Shown here piece by piece: positions 8,234 through 16,903 of a stretch of DNA of 64,000 bases. Under the pieces are notes generated by a model. The model was not told the origin of the DNA. It did no database searches and saw only the letters and a program-made list of their open reading frames with translations. Source of the DNA: Palsa-872 sp036495195 (lineage in GTDB: Bacteria; Chloroflexota; Dormibacteria; Dormibacterales; Dormibacteraceae); NCBI GenBank assembly GCA_036495195.1, contig DASXNH010000201.1:1-64000 (forward strand), given 5' to 3'. How positions within the stretch are numbered: position 1 is the first letter of the stretch; each line of letters starts with the position of its first letter. The position numbers were made by a program, and so were the translations under genes.

Positions 8234-9062
8234 CGTCACCGCCACGACCGGCGGCTTCGTGGACTCGGCCGACGGCACCAAGATCGCCTATCGCGCATGG
8301 CCGGTGGCAGGCGCCGCGATAAATTTCGCCGTCGCCCACGGTCTGGGCGAGCACGCCGGTCGCTACGAACGTTTCGCTCGAGGAATGGCGAAGCACGGTT
8401 TCGGCACTTATGCCGTCGACCTACGCGGTCATGGCAACAGCCCGGGACAGCGGGGCCATGTCGATTCTTGGTCGCAATGGACCGAGGACGTGTCCGCATT
8501 CGTTGCTCACGTGGCATCGGTCGGGGGCGGCGAGGTGGTGCCCCTCGGTCACTCGTTCGGTGGCGCAGCACTCTTGAGCACGGTGCTCGGCGGCAAGCTG
8601 AACGCAATCACGCGCTTCATCGTCTCCAGCCCCGCGCTCAAGGTGAAAGTTGCGGTCCCGGCCTGGAAGATCAAGCTGGGAACCACCGCGTCGAAGGTGA
8701 TGCCGAAGCTCGCGCTCGACAACGAGGTGGACCCCAGGCTGCTTTCGCGTCTCGCGGACGTTGTGGAGGCTTATCGGATGGACCCGCTGGTCCACCGCAG
8801 GATCTCGAGCCGCCTTTACACCGAGTGGTTGGCTGCGACGCGCGACATCCTCAGCCGCGCGGGCGAGATCAAGGTCCCCTTCCTGATCCTGGCGGGCGCT
8901 GATGACGGTCTCATCGATCCGGAAGGCAGCAAGCAGCTGCACGAAAAGGCGCCCGCGATGAGCGAGTTGAAGGTGCTCGATGGCCGGTACCATGAGCCTT
9001 TCAACGATCGCGACAACGAGGAGGTCTTCACTCTGATCGCGAACTGGCTGGGGAAACGATGA
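8223..9062 (+). CDS. Alpha/beta hydrolase, monoacylglycerol lipase-like
   Basis: 279-residue serine hydrolase of the lysophospholipase/monoglyceride-lipase type. It shows the oxyanion-side VAHGLGEHAGRY, strand DLRGHGNSPGQRG, the nucleophile elbow LGHSFGG, a late Asp in ILAGADDGLIDPEG, and the catalytic His in DGRYHEPFNDRDNEE. No signal peptide, so cytosolic. The start is uncertain: the TTG at 8223 overlaps the end of the preceding gene by 11 bases. It is followed by a GlsB-like gene with an ATG inside its stop. Confidence 0.85.
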   Translation: MAADVTATTGGFVDSADGTKIAYRAWPVAGAAINFAVAHGLGEHAGRYERFARGMAKHGFGTYAVDLRGHGNSPGQRGHVDSWSQWTEDVSAFVAHVASVGGGEVVPLGHSFGGAALLSTVLGGKLNAITRFIVSSPALKVKVAVPAWKIKLGTTASKVMPKLALDNEVDPRLLSRLADVVEAYRMDPLVHRRISSRLYTEWLAATRDILSRAGEIKVPFLILAGADDGLIDPEGSKQLHEKAPAMSELKVLDGRYHEPFNDRDNEEVFTLIANWLGKR

Positions 9063-9358
9063 TGCACGCGCTGGCCGGCCTGCCGAGCTGGAACCTTCAG
9101 CCGGGGTCGTGGCTGTTGTGGATTCTGGTCGGGCTGATCTCCGGAGCGGTCGCTGCACGGGTGGTGGCCGGGCGGGGATTCGGCTGCGTCGCCGACATCC
9201 TGGTGGGAGTCGCGGGAGCTTTTATCGGTGGCTACATTCTCGCCGCGATTTTCGGGCCCAACACGACCGTCGGGTTCTGGGGCAGCATCATCGTTGCTTT
9301 CGTCGGAGCCGCTGCGCTCCTCGCCGCGCTGAAGCTGTTATCCGGCGGTCGCCTCTGA
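9059..9358 (+). CDS. GlsB/YeaQ/YmgE-family small membrane protein
   Basis: 99 residues with three transmembrane helices and the family's Gly-rich pattern (LLWILVGLISGAVAARVVAG, GFGCVADILVGVAGAFIGGY, IIVAFVGAAALLAALKL). These transglycosylase-associated proteins are stress-linked membrane proteins of unclear activity. ATG 9059 overlaps the lipase stop by four bases, indicating translational coupling. A paralogue lies at 24477-24794. The 3' end overlaps the convergent hydrolase gene by 21 bases. Confidence 0.85.
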   Translation: MMHALAGLPSWNLQPGSWLLWILVGLISGAVAARVVAGRGFGCVADILVGVAGAFIGGYILAAIFGPNTTVGFWGSIIVAFVGAAALLAALKLLSGGRL

Positions 9359-10237
9359 CCCACCGCCGGCGAGCAAGGCGATGTGCTCGACCGACTTCGC
9401 CACCTCGGCGGGCATGAACAGCGGAATGTCATGCGGCGAGTCGTACCAGCTGATCTCGACCTTAGGCGCGAGCTCCGTTAGGTGCGCTGCGCCCATCTCT
9501 CGAGAGGTCGCAATTCTCGCCGGGCCATGCTTGGCGAGAAGAGCCGCGGCGGGCACCTCGACGCGCGGCCACAAGACATCGGGCTGAGCCTCGTAGAGGC
9601 CGCGAAGCAGCTCCAGGCGCACCGGCGCGGTGAGCGTCAGGACGAGCGCGTCGCCATCGGGGACGATCCTCGCCTTGACGAACGACTCGAGGTCCTGGTC
9701 CCAGGTGCCCTCGAAGTCCCGCCTCGACTGGGCGACGGCCTCGTCGAATGACGTAAAACGCGGCAGTGGCGGCTGCATGAGTTTCTGGGCCTCGTCCCAG
9801 CTGAACAGATTCGATGCGCTCTGAATCGGGCCATCGATGAACACCAATCCGCTCGCGCTACCGTGACGCGTGCCGACGAGCTCCAAAGCAACCGTGGCGC
9901 CCCAGGAGTGTCCGACCACAACCGGCTTCCCAAGTCCCAGGCTGTCAACGACGAAGTCGACGTCCTTGAGCAGCTCCTCCATCGCGAACCCATCAGGAAA
10001 TCGCGGCGTCCGAGGAGGCTGGCCGGTGAGCCCGTGTCCGCGCTGGTCCAGCGCGATCATCCTGCGCAGTGGGAGATGCCGCGCGAGCCGTTCCCAGTAA
10101 CGGGCGTTCGAGCTGAGTCCGTGAAGCAATAGCAGCGGCGGCTGGCTGGAAGCTGGCCCCGGCATCCATTCGAGGTAGTGCAGGCGGACTCCTTCTCGTT
10201 CGAGCCAGCCGTCAATCGGGGCGTCCACTGACGCCAA
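9338..10237 (-). CDS. Alpha/beta hydrolase
   Basis: 299-residue alpha/beta-hydrolase fold protein. It shows LLLLHGLSSNARYW (oxyanion loop), ALDQRGHGLTG, the nucleophile elbow VVGHSWGATVAL, and a late SWYDSPHDIPLF in which the His would complete the triad. It is close to the esterase / haloalkane-dehalogenase-like group; the substrate cannot be read from the sequence. No signal peptide. It lies 3 bases after the exporter gene on the same strand, so they are probably one transcript. Confidence 0.85.
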   Translation of the reverse strand: MASVDAPIDGWLEREGVRLHYLEWMPGPASSQPPLLLLHGLSSNARYWERLARHLPLRRMIALDQRGHGLTGQPPRTPRFPDGFAMEELLKDVDFVVDSLGLGKPVVVGHSWGATVALELVGTRHGSASGLVFIDGPIQSASNLFSWDEAQKLMQPPLPRFTSFDEAVAQSRRDFEGTWDQDLESFVKARIVPDGDALVLTLTAPVRLELLRGLYEAQPDVLWPRVEVPAAALLAKHGPARIATSREMGAAHLTELAPKVEISWYDSPHDIPLFMPAEVAKSVEHIALLAGGGSEATAG

Positions 10238-10240
10238 AGA

Positions 10241-11869
10241 CTAGCTCGCTGCGGCTGCCACTTCGTCGGACGCCGGCTCTTCTTTCGCGGCTGCGTGGCC
10301 CGCCCGCCGCTTGATCAGCGCCGCTGAGAATGCAGTCAGCGCGAGGACCACGATAGGAAGCACCAGCGTCTGCTTGAGAGCATCGATGTAGCCACTGACG
10401 AACACGTCGTGGGCGAGGGTTGTCAGCTGTCGGGCGACCGCGGGTGGCAGTCCGGCTGGCAGGGTGGCGCCGTTCTCGCCGGTCCCAATCTGAAAGCCAT
10501 TCGAAGCAACAGAGCTGAAGGCCGCGATGAACTGGTCTCTAAACGCCGGCGGCAGCGCCGCTGCATGACTCACCGCCTGGTCGTGCAGGGTGATTGCCAG
10601 CCGGTTCTGCAGCAGCGCTCCGACCACGGCGCTGCCCACCGCCTGACCGACCTGGCGCGTGGTGTTGAGCACGCCCGATGCGGCACCGGCCATTCGGGGC
10701 TCGACGTTGCGCATGGCAACTGTGGTCAGCGGTGCGAAGGTCATGCCCATGCCGGCGCCAGCGACTATCGCGGGGACCAGAAAGGTCAGCCAGGTCGAGT
10801 CGGGACCGGCCACAACCGTCAACGTTCCGAAGCCGATGGCGAAGACGAGTACGCCTGTCATCAGGATGTACTTTCCGCCGACCCGATCCGCCATCCGCCC
10901 CGCGAAAGGGGCGACCAGCATCGAAGTTAGAGACATCGGAGCGAGGGTCAACCCGGCGGTCAAGGCGGAAAAGCCTCGGACTGACTGCAGGTAGATGACG
11001 AGCGGCAAGAAGAGGCTCATCATCCCGAAGGCGACCGATGCGCCAATCCAGTTGGCGACGGCGAAGTTCCGTTCGTCGAATAGCGAAAGGGGAACCAGCG
11101 GCTCAGCCTGAAAGCGTTCCCAGATCACAAACAGGACCAACAGCACGGCGCCGAGGCCGATCACCTCCGGAATCGTGACCATAGACGAGCCGATCTCGCC
11201 CCAGTTGAAGCGCTCGCCCTCGATCAGGCCGAAGACCACCCCAAACAGGCCTGCAGTCGCTAGGAAGATGCCGACGACGTCCCATCCGTGACGGCGGCCC
11301 GGCCGAAGGTCCGGGACGATGATGAAGGTCGCGATGAGGGCAGCGATCCCGATCGGGACGTTGACAAAAAAGATCCAACGCCAGTCGACATATGTGACGA
11401 TGGCGCCGCCGATGGTTGGCCCTGCGAGAGTCGCCAGCCCGGCAACGCCTGCCCACATTCCGAAAGCTGCACCCCGCCTCTCCGGCGGAAACAGGCTGGT
11501 GAGGATGGCTAGCGTCTGAGGCACCAGAAGGGCGCCGCCAACACCCTGAAGCACGCGCGCGGCGATCAGCTGATTATCGCCTTGCGAAAGGCCGCAGAGG
11601 GCCGAGGCGATGGTGAAGATGGCCAGGCCGGCCGCGAATAGGTTGCGCTGGCCATACAGGTCGCCGAGGCGTCCTGCGGTGATCAGGAGAACCGCGTAGA
11701 CCAGGATGTAGGCGTTCAGAACCCACAGGATCCCGTCGAGGCTGATCTTCAGCCCCGCGCTCATGGCCGGAATGGCCACGTTCACGATCGTGGTGTCCAG
11801 CATGATCATGAAAAAGCCGGTGAGCAGCACCAGGAGCACGACCCACGGGTTTCTCTGTCTTTCAGCCAT
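10241..11869 (-). CDS. DHA2-family (EmrB/QacA-like) drug exporter
   Basis: 542-residue major facilitator with about 14 transmembrane helices. It has the DHA2 start (GFFMIMLDTTIVNVAIPAM), motif A (GRLGDLYGQRN) and motif C-like glycines in MWAGVAGLATLAGPTIGGA. A loop of about 80 residues precedes the last helix (VSGYIDALKQTLVLPIVVLA). It probably exports amphipathic toxins or drugs by proton antiport. Another DHA2 exporter lies at 29579-31138. The hydrolase gene follows immediately downstream. Confidence 0.9.
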   Translation of the reverse strand: MAERQRNPWVVLLVLLTGFFMIMLDTTIVNVAIPAMSAGLKISLDGILWVLNAYILVYAVLLITAGRLGDLYGQRNLFAAGLAIFTIASALCGLSQGDNQLIAARVLQGVGGALLVPQTLAILTSLFPPERRGAAFGMWAGVAGLATLAGPTIGGAIVTYVDWRWIFFVNVPIGIAALIATFIIVPDLRPGRRHGWDVVGIFLATAGLFGVVFGLIEGERFNWGEIGSSMVTIPEVIGLGAVLLVLFVIWERFQAEPLVPLSLFDERNFAVANWIGASVAFGMMSLFLPLVIYLQSVRGFSALTAGLTLAPMSLTSMLVAPFAGRMADRVGGKYILMTGVLVFAIGFGTLTVVAGPDSTWLTFLVPAIVAGAGMGMTFAPLTTVAMRNVEPRMAGAASGVLNTTRQVGQAVGSAVVGALLQNRLAITLHDQAVSHAAALPPAFRDQFIAAFSSVASNGFQIGTGENGATLPAGLPPAVARQLTTLAHDVFVSGYIDALKQTLVLPIVVLALTAFSAALIKRRAGHAAAKEEPASDEVAAAAS

Positions 11870-11912
11870 ACCTATGACTCAACCCTATCCGGGGCCATTC
11901 GATTCCGCCAAT

Positions 11913-12131
11913 TCACCCCCCGGGATTCGCTGCCGAGCGGCTTTTCGTACCAGGCGACGTCTCAATATTTACCGAACTCACGCCCCCGCCTCGGGTGAAA
12001 TGAGCGGCCCGTTTGAAGCCGAAAGCCTCGTGCAGGGCGATCGCTGCCGGATTGGGCGATGTGATGCCTGCATATGCGCGGTGGACATCCTCCTTTTCCA
12101 ACAGGTCGAAGAGCTGCTCGGCCCGTCTCAT
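11913..12131 (-). pseudogene. GNAT acetyltransferase remnant
   Basis: The minus-strand reading contains VHRAYAGITSPNPAAIALHE followed by AFGFKRAAHF, the well-conserved core of phosphinothricin-type GNAT N-acetyltransferases (PNpaSiaLHekLGF). The acetyl-CoA loop upstream and the family's C-terminal strand are missing: the fragment begins at the folB promoter and its tail is unrelated low-complexity sequence. I read it as a relic trimmed at both ends. The rest of the gap between the exporter and folB shows nothing else. Confidence 0.55.
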
Positions 12132-12160
12132 GAAGAAATATCTTCGTGCGCTCCACGGCG

Positions 12161-12166
12161 GACAAT
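12161..12166 (+). promoter_or_regulatory. -10 box of folB-larC
   Basis: GACAAT ends 8 bases before ATG 12175; no Shine-Dalgarno lies between. Probable leaderless promoter. Confidence 0.4.
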
Positions 12167-12174
12167 TGGTGGCG

Positions 12175-12531
12175 ATGGACCGTATTCAGCTGGAAGGCAT
12201 GGTGTTCAGCGGCCGGCATGGAGTCCGTCCCGCCGAGCGAGCGGAGCCCCAGGAATTCAAGGTCGACGTCAAGGTGGACGCAGACCTGTCGGAGGCAGAG
12301 CGCAGTGACAAGGTCGAGGACACAGTCGACTACCGGCCGATTCATGCGATCGCCAAGAGCGTCATCGAGGGCGAATCTACGAAGCTCATCGAAACCCTTG
12401 CTGGGCGGATCGCCGAGCGCGTGCTCGACCTGGACAGAGTCGTAGGGGTGTCGGTCCGGGTCACAAAGCGGCCGCAGAGCATGCGCCCCCTCGACGGAGC
12501 CTCCGTCGAGATCAGAAGGTCCCGCGCGTGA
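12175..12531 (+). CDS. folB: Dihydroneopterin aldolase
   Basis: 118-residue FolB-family enzyme (usual length about 120), which cleaves 7,8-dihydroneopterin to 6-hydroxymethyl-dihydropterin and glycolaldehyde in folate synthesis. Seen: MDRIQLEGMVFSGRHGVRPA (typical start), EFKVDVKVDADLSEA, the DTVDYRPIHAIAKSVIEGE helix, KLIETLAGRIAERVL and the VRVTKRP strand. ATG 12175 fits the family N-terminus and has a -10 box 8 bases upstream. larC starts inside its stop (GTGA), and folD and folC follow, forming a folate block. Confidence 0.92.
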   Translation: MDRIQLEGMVFSGRHGVRPAERAEPQEFKVDVKVDADLSEAERSDKVEDTVDYRPIHAIAKSVIEGESTKLIETLAGRIAERVLDLDRVVGVSVRVTKRPQSMRPLDGASVEIRRSRA

Positions 12532-13682
12532 CGATCGCATATTTCGACTGCTTTTCCGGGATCTCGGGCGACATGACCCTGGGCGCCCTCATCGACGCCG
12601 GCGGCGACGCCGCAATCGTCGACGCCTCGGTCGAGGCGATGCGCCTCGGGGACGAGGTCAAGGTCGAGGTGCGGCGTGAAGCTCGCGGCCATGTGCAGGG
12701 CGTCCGAGTGCAGGTTGAGGCTAGCGACCGCGTCGAGCGCACCGTCCCGGTCCTGCGCGGCGTTGTGGAGGGCGCTGACGTGCCCAATGACGTCAAGCGC
12801 CAGGCGCTCGATGCCATCGATCGGATCGCCCTGGTCGAAGCCCGGATTCATGGCGTTTCTGAAGACCGGCTTCACCTGCACGAGCTGGGCGGCGCCGACA
12901 CTCTGGTCGACCTGGTTGGCGCCTTCTGGCTTCTACGCGACCTGGACGCCACCCAGCTGTACGCCTCCGCCCTGCCGGCGCCTCACGGCCTGAAGGGAGA
13001 CATGCCGCTGCCGGCCCCCGCGAGCCTGCGTCTCCTCGAGGGCACCGGGGCAGTCTTCGAAGATGCGCCGGGGAACCAGGAGCTCGTGACTCCGACGGGC
13101 GCTGCCATCCTCGCGATCGCAGCGAGGTTCGAGCGCCCGGCCATGACGCTCAAGTCGATCGGCTACGGCATCGGCGCGCGAAACATGCCGGGCAACGCAC
13201 TCGCGGTCTGGATCGGAGAGGAAGCGCGCTCCGAGACCGGCGTCACGCTGATCGAGACCAACCTCGACGACATGGCGCCGAACGTGCTCGCCGCCCTCTG
13301 CGAGGACTTGATGGCGGCCGGAGCGCTGGACGTGACAGTCACTCCCGCCCTCATGAAGAAAGGTCGGCCCGGTCAACTGCTGACGGTCATGTCGGAGCCT
13401 GACCTGGTCGCCCGCCTCACCGACCACCTACTGCGATACAGCACCACGCTGGGAGTTCGCATGACCAACGTTCAGCGGGTCTTGGCGGGCCGCCGAATCA
13501 TCGAGGTGAAGACATCGCTGGGCTCGGCGCGGGTCAAGGTGAAGGAGATCGGAGGAGAGCCGGTCGACGTCGCGCCCGAATACGAAGATTGCCGTCGCAT
13601 CGCACGGGAGACCGGCCGGGATGTTCGCGACGTGATGAGACTGGTGGCTCAGGCCGCGCGGAGCGAGCTGGGCCTTCCTTAA
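12528..13682 (+). CDS. larC: Nickel pincer cofactor synthesis protein LarC
   Basis: 384 residues, full length, beginning AYFDCFSGISGDMTLGALID, the diagnostic LarC start. Later signatures include LHELGGADTLVDLVGA, the SALPAPHG segment, TPTGAAIL and the MKKGRPGQLLTV C-terminal part. LarC inserts nickel in a CTP-dependent step into pyridinium-3,5-bisthiocarboxylate mononucleotide, the cofactor of lactate racemase-type enzymes. larB, larE and larA are not in the window. The GTG at 12528 overlaps the folB stop by four bases. In some species larC is split by a frameshift; here it is one frame. Confidence 0.9.
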   Translation: MTIAYFDCFSGISGDMTLGALIDAGGDAAIVDASVEAMRLGDEVKVEVRREARGHVQGVRVQVEASDRVERTVPVLRGVVEGADVPNDVKRQALDAIDRIALVEARIHGVSEDRLHLHELGGADTLVDLVGAFWLLRDLDATQLYASALPAPHGLKGDMPLPAPASLRLLEGTGAVFEDAPGNQELVTPTGAAILAIAARFERPAMTLKSIGYGIGARNMPGNALAVWIGEEARSETGVTLIETNLDDMAPNVLAALCEDLMAAGALDVTVTPALMKKGRPGQLLTVMSEPDLVARLTDHLLRYSTTLGVRMTNVQRVLAGRRIIEVKTSLGSARVKVKEIGGEPVDVAPEYEDCRRIARETGRDVRDVMRLVAQAARSELGLP

Positions 13683-13703
13683 GGGCGCCGGCGTCGCAGC
13701 CGC

Positions 13704-13709
13704 GACAAT
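13704..13709 (+). promoter_or_regulatory. -10 box of folD
   Basis: GACAAT ends 6 bases before the GTG start at 13716. Same hexamer as at folB, again with no Shine-Dalgarno. Confidence 0.4.
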
Positions 13710-13715
13710 GACGCT

Positions 13716-14567
13716 GTGACTGCGCGAATGCTCGACGGCAAGGCCGCGGCGCGCGAGATTTACGAACGCATCGCCACCGATTTGGCGGCTCGCGTCGCAA
13801 AGGGCGGCTCACGTCCCAAGCTCGCGACCGTCGTCGTTGGCGACGATCCCGCGTCATCCCTGTACGTGCGCATGAAGCAGGCCAATGCGAAGCAGGTCGG
13901 AATTGACTCCGACGACCACCGGTTGCCCAGCTCAACGACGACCGAGCAGCTGCTGGCGCTCGTGGAAACGCTGAACCGGGACGAGACGGTGAGCGGAATC
14001 CTCGTTCAGCAGCCGGCGCCTCGACACATAGATATGACGCGCGTGATCACCGCCCTCGACCCTGGGAAGGATGTCGACGGAGCCCATCCATTTAATGCGG
14101 GCATGGTGGCGCTGGGTTTTGAAGGCGGGATCGAGCCGTGCACTCCGATCGGAATCGTTGCGCTGCTCGAAAGGGCTGCAATTCCGATCGCAGGGGCAAA
14201 CGCGGTCGTGGTCGGGCGCAGCAATCTGGTGGGAAAGCCCACCGCGCTTCTCCTGTTGCGTCGCAATGCAACGGTGACGGTTTGCCACACGCGAACCACT
14301 GACCTGGCCATTCACTCCCGGTCAGCGGACATCCTGGTGGCGGCCGCCGGCAAGGCGAACCTAATCACCAAGGAGATGGTGAAGGCTGGTGCGGCCGTGA
14401 TCGACGTCGGCACCAACTGGGTCGATGGCCGGCAGGTCGGGGACCTCGGCCCTGGCGTCGAAGAGGTGGCCGGGTGGCTGACGCCGAACCCGGGAGGTGT
14501 CGGGCCGATGACGCGGGCGATGCTCATCAAGAACACCTATGACGCGGAGGTTCGTCGCCGCGGGTAG
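13716..14567 (+). CDS. folD: Methylene-THF dehydrogenase/cyclohydrolase FolD
   Basis: 283-residue bifunctional enzyme interconverting 5,10-methylene-THF and 10-formyl-THF with NADP. Seen: VVGDDPASSLYVRMKQANAK with the catalytic pair Tyr50/Lys54, GILVQQPAPRHID (usual form QLPLP), DVDGAHPFN, the dinucleotide site VVGRSNLVGKPTALLLL, and the C-terminal PGGVGPMTRAML. GTG start preceded by a GACAAT box. It connects folate synthesis with the C1 units released by the demethylation genes further along. Confidence 0.94.
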   Translation: MTARMLDGKAAAREIYERIATDLAARVAKGGSRPKLATVVVGDDPASSLYVRMKQANAKQVGIDSDDHRLPSSTTTEQLLALVETLNRDETVSGILVQQPAPRHIDMTRVITALDPGKDVDGAHPFNAGMVALGFEGGIEPCTPIGIVALLERAAIPIAGANAVVVGRSNLVGKPTALLLLRRNATVTVCHTRTTDLAIHSRSADILVAAAGKANLITKEMVKAGAAVIDVGTNWVDGRQVGDLGPGVEEVAGWLTPNPGGVGPMTRAMLIKNTYDAEVRRRG

Positions 14568-14582
14568 CGTGAAAATCAGCGA

Positions 14583-15863
14583 GTGACGTACCAGGAGTCG
14601 CTCGCATACATCTCGAAGCTCGGCCGTTTCGGCATGAAGCTGGGGACGGAGCGAACCCGAGCGATGCTGGACCACCTCGGCAATCCGGAGCGCGGCTTGC
14701 AAGGCGCGCTGATCGCAGGCACCAATGGCAAGGGCTCGACGGCAGCTTGCCTCGCGTTCATCCTGCAGGCGGCTGGTCGCAACGTCGGTTTCATGCCCAA
14801 GCCTCACCTCGTCTCTTACACCGAGCGGATCCAGTTCAACGGCGTTCCGATTAGCGAGCTGGATTTTGTCCGCACGCTCGAAGCGCTGAGGCCCGTCCTT
14901 GACGCAGTCGCGCTCGAGACCGGCCAGGCGACCGAGTTCGAGATGCTGACGGCGATGGCACTCGCCTACCTCGCGCCGAGAATCGATCGACTGGTGTGTG
15001 AGGTCGGGCTCGGAGGCCGCCTCGATGCCACGAACGCTCTCGACCTGGGGATCGCGATGATCACCAACGTCGACCTCGATCATCAGAAGTACCTGGGCGC
15101 CACGATCGAACAGATCGCTCACGAGAAGGCGGCGATCATCAAACCCGGCAACCGCGTGATCACCGGCTGCGAAGGCGTCGCCCTCGAGATCGTCGAGGAC
15201 CATGCGAGAAAAGCCGGTTCGCCGGTCTGGCGATTGGGCCGCGAGATAGTTCTCACGTCGACGGCCAAAGGCTGGGACGGACATCGCCTCGATGTGACGG
15301 TCGAGGGCCATGACTATTCAAACCTGACGCTCCCTTTGGTCGGCGATTACCAGCCCGCCAACGCCGCGCTGGCGGTGGCCGCCGCGGTCGCGCTCGGCGA
15401 TGCTACCGACGATTCTGTGCGGCATGGCTTGGCCTCGACGGTGTGGCCGGGCAGGCTGCAGCTGGTCGCCACCAGACCGCGTTTGATTCTCGACGGCGGC
15501 CACAACCCGGCGGCGATGACGAAGGCTGGAGCCGCGCTTCGCCGGCTGGTCGGCAAGCAACGCCTTGTCGCCGTCTTTGCGATGTTGAGCGAACGCAACC
15601 CGTCCGAGCTGCTCGCCGCACTGCGCAAGATGGAGCCGGACGCTGTCGTTTTCACCGAGCCGGGCAGCGCCACGGGGCATGCCATCCCGGCCGAACACCT
15701 GACTGACATCTATGGCGCCGGCGCTCATGCCCTGTTACCCGCGTCCGCCGCGCTGCAGAGGGCAAAGGAGCTGGCCGGGGCCGACGGCAATGTCCTGGTT
15801 TGCGGCTCGCTTTATCTGGTCGGCGAGATCCTGGCCCAGACCGCGGAGTTCGGCGGACGCTGA
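14583..15863 (+). CDS. folC: Folylpolyglutamate/dihydrofolate synthase FolC
   Basis: 426-residue Mur-ligase-like enzyme adding glutamate to folates. Seen: the P-loop GTNGKGSTAACLAF, SYTERIQFNG, EVGLGGRLDATNAL, the Mg-binding NVDLDHQKYLG, HEKAAIIKPGN, and the C-terminal ILDGGHNPAAM. GTG start at 14583, 15 bases after folD, with GAAAAT 6 bases upstream. Long-chain polyglutamylation keeps THF cofactors in the cell, which suits the heavy THF use encoded here. Confidence 0.93.
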   Translation: MTYQESLAYISKLGRFGMKLGTERTRAMLDHLGNPERGLQGALIAGTNGKGSTAACLAFILQAAGRNVGFMPKPHLVSYTERIQFNGVPISELDFVRTLEALRPVLDAVALETGQATEFEMLTAMALAYLAPRIDRLVCEVGLGGRLDATNALDLGIAMITNVDLDHQKYLGATIEQIAHEKAAIIKPGNRVITGCEGVALEIVEDHARKAGSPVWRLGREIVLTSTAKGWDGHRLDVTVEGHDYSNLTLPLVGDYQPANAALAVAAAVALGDATDDSVRHGLASTVWPGRLQLVATRPRLILDGGHNPAAMTKAGAALRRLVGKQRLVAVFAMLSERNPSELLAALRKMEPDAVVFTEPGSATGHAIPAEHLTDIYGAGAHALLPASAALQRAKELAGADGNVLVCGSLYLVGEILAQTAEFGGR

Positions 15864-15893
15864 GCCTCGCTGTCTGGTAGTAATGAAGCGCGC

Positions 15894-16457
15894 ATGCAAA
15901 CTCCTGGCAGCCAGACCTTCTACCGTGGCACCGACCGAATCCTGGGCGGGGTCTGTTCAGGCTTGGCGGAAGGCTTTCACGTCGAGGTGCTCTGGGTCCG
16001 CCTGGCTTTTGTGGTGCTCGCGTTCATCAATGGGGTCGGCCTCCTGCTATACGCCGTGTTGTGGGTGCTGATGCCGGAGCGCGCGGGCTACCGTCCCGCG
16101 GGTCAAAACGCAATCGATTCCATGGTGGCCGATCTCAAGCGTGCCTGGCTTGACCTGAAGGCCCAGTTCGCAGGGTCTCCGGCCCCGGCCCCGACAACGT
16201 CCCCCTTGGCGGATGCCGTCGTCACGCCGCCGCCCTCCGGCGCCTCGTTGACCCCTGAAGCTGCTCCCCCAACGTCATCAGCGAGTCCTCGGCCTGCCAC
16301 CCAAACCCCCACATTCCTCTTCGGCGCGATCCTGGTCGCTCTTGGCATCGCCTTCCTGGCCGCCAACAGCGGCATCACCTGGAACGTGATCTTGCCGGCG
16401 GCTTTGATCGCGCTCGGGATCGCGCTCCTCGTCAGGAATATGGAGAAGCGGACCTAA
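15894..16457 (+). CDS. PspC-domain membrane protein
   Basis: 187 residues. Residues 8-65 form a PspC domain (FYRGTDRILGGVCSGLAEGF, then a transmembrane helix ending LYAVLWVLMPERAG). A Pro/Ala/Thr-rich linker follows (about 90-140), then two close transmembrane helices (FLFGAILVALGIAFLAA, VILPAALIALGIALLV) like LiaF-type C-terminal regions. Such proteins sense or buffer envelope stress. No phage-shock operon partners are adjacent. Confidence 0.82.
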   Translation: MQTPGSQTFYRGTDRILGGVCSGLAEGFHVEVLWVRLAFVVLAFINGVGLLLYAVLWVLMPERAGYRPAGQNAIDSMVADLKRAWLDLKAQFAGSPAPAPTTSPLADAVVTPPPSGASLTPEAAPPTSSASPRPATQTPTFLFGAILVALGIAFLAANSGITWNVILPAALIALGIALLVRNMEKRT

Positions 16458-16461
16458 CCTT

Positions 16462-16902
16462 TCACCATCGGAATCGTCTGAGCTGTCTCAGATCGATCTT
16501 CCACTCACGCTTCGGTGCACGCCAGAAACGCACGCCAAGGTAGGCGCACCCGAGGATCATCGGCAGCAACAGCACAGCGGCCATCAGCACCCACGGGCCT
16601 CCGGCGCTCAACCACACGCCCGCGATCAGCCCGGCTGCGATCACCAGGCCGGACGCCCCCGCCAGCAGCTCGGTCGCCGAGCGGATCTGCACCGTCGGTG
16701 TGGCACCGCGCGCCGGCGCGCCGCCAGGCCGAGGCCGGGCCCCCGAACCCCACGCGAAAAGCACCAGGCTGATGCCCACCAGCCCCGCCAGCAGCGCGAC
16801 GACCTCGGCGATCAGGCCTTCTCGCGTGTCCGCGACTCGCCCGGCGGCCACGAAGGCCACGGCGACCAGGGCAGCCCCGACCACGAGCGCCAGCCATCGC
16901 AC
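16462..16902 (-). CDS. Hypothetical four-helix membrane protein
   Basis: 146 residues with four hydrophobic helices (LVVGAALVAVAFVAAG, IAEVVALLAGLVGISLVLFA, GLVIAAGLIAGVWLSAG, VLMAAVLLLPMILGCAYLG) and a charged C-terminal tail. A basic Pro/Gly/Arg-rich loop splits helices 2 and 3. No recognised family. It lies 1 base downstream of the SDR gene on the same strand and is convergent with the PspC gene 4 bases away. Confidence 0.65.
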   Translation of the reverse strand: MRWLALVVGAALVAVAFVAAGRVADTREGLIAEVVALLAGLVGISLVLFAWGSGARPRPGGAPARGATPTVQIRSATELLAGASGLVIAAGLIAGVWLSAGGPWVLMAAVLLLPMILGCAYLGVRFWRAPKREWKIDLRQLRRFRW

Positions 16903-16903
16903 C

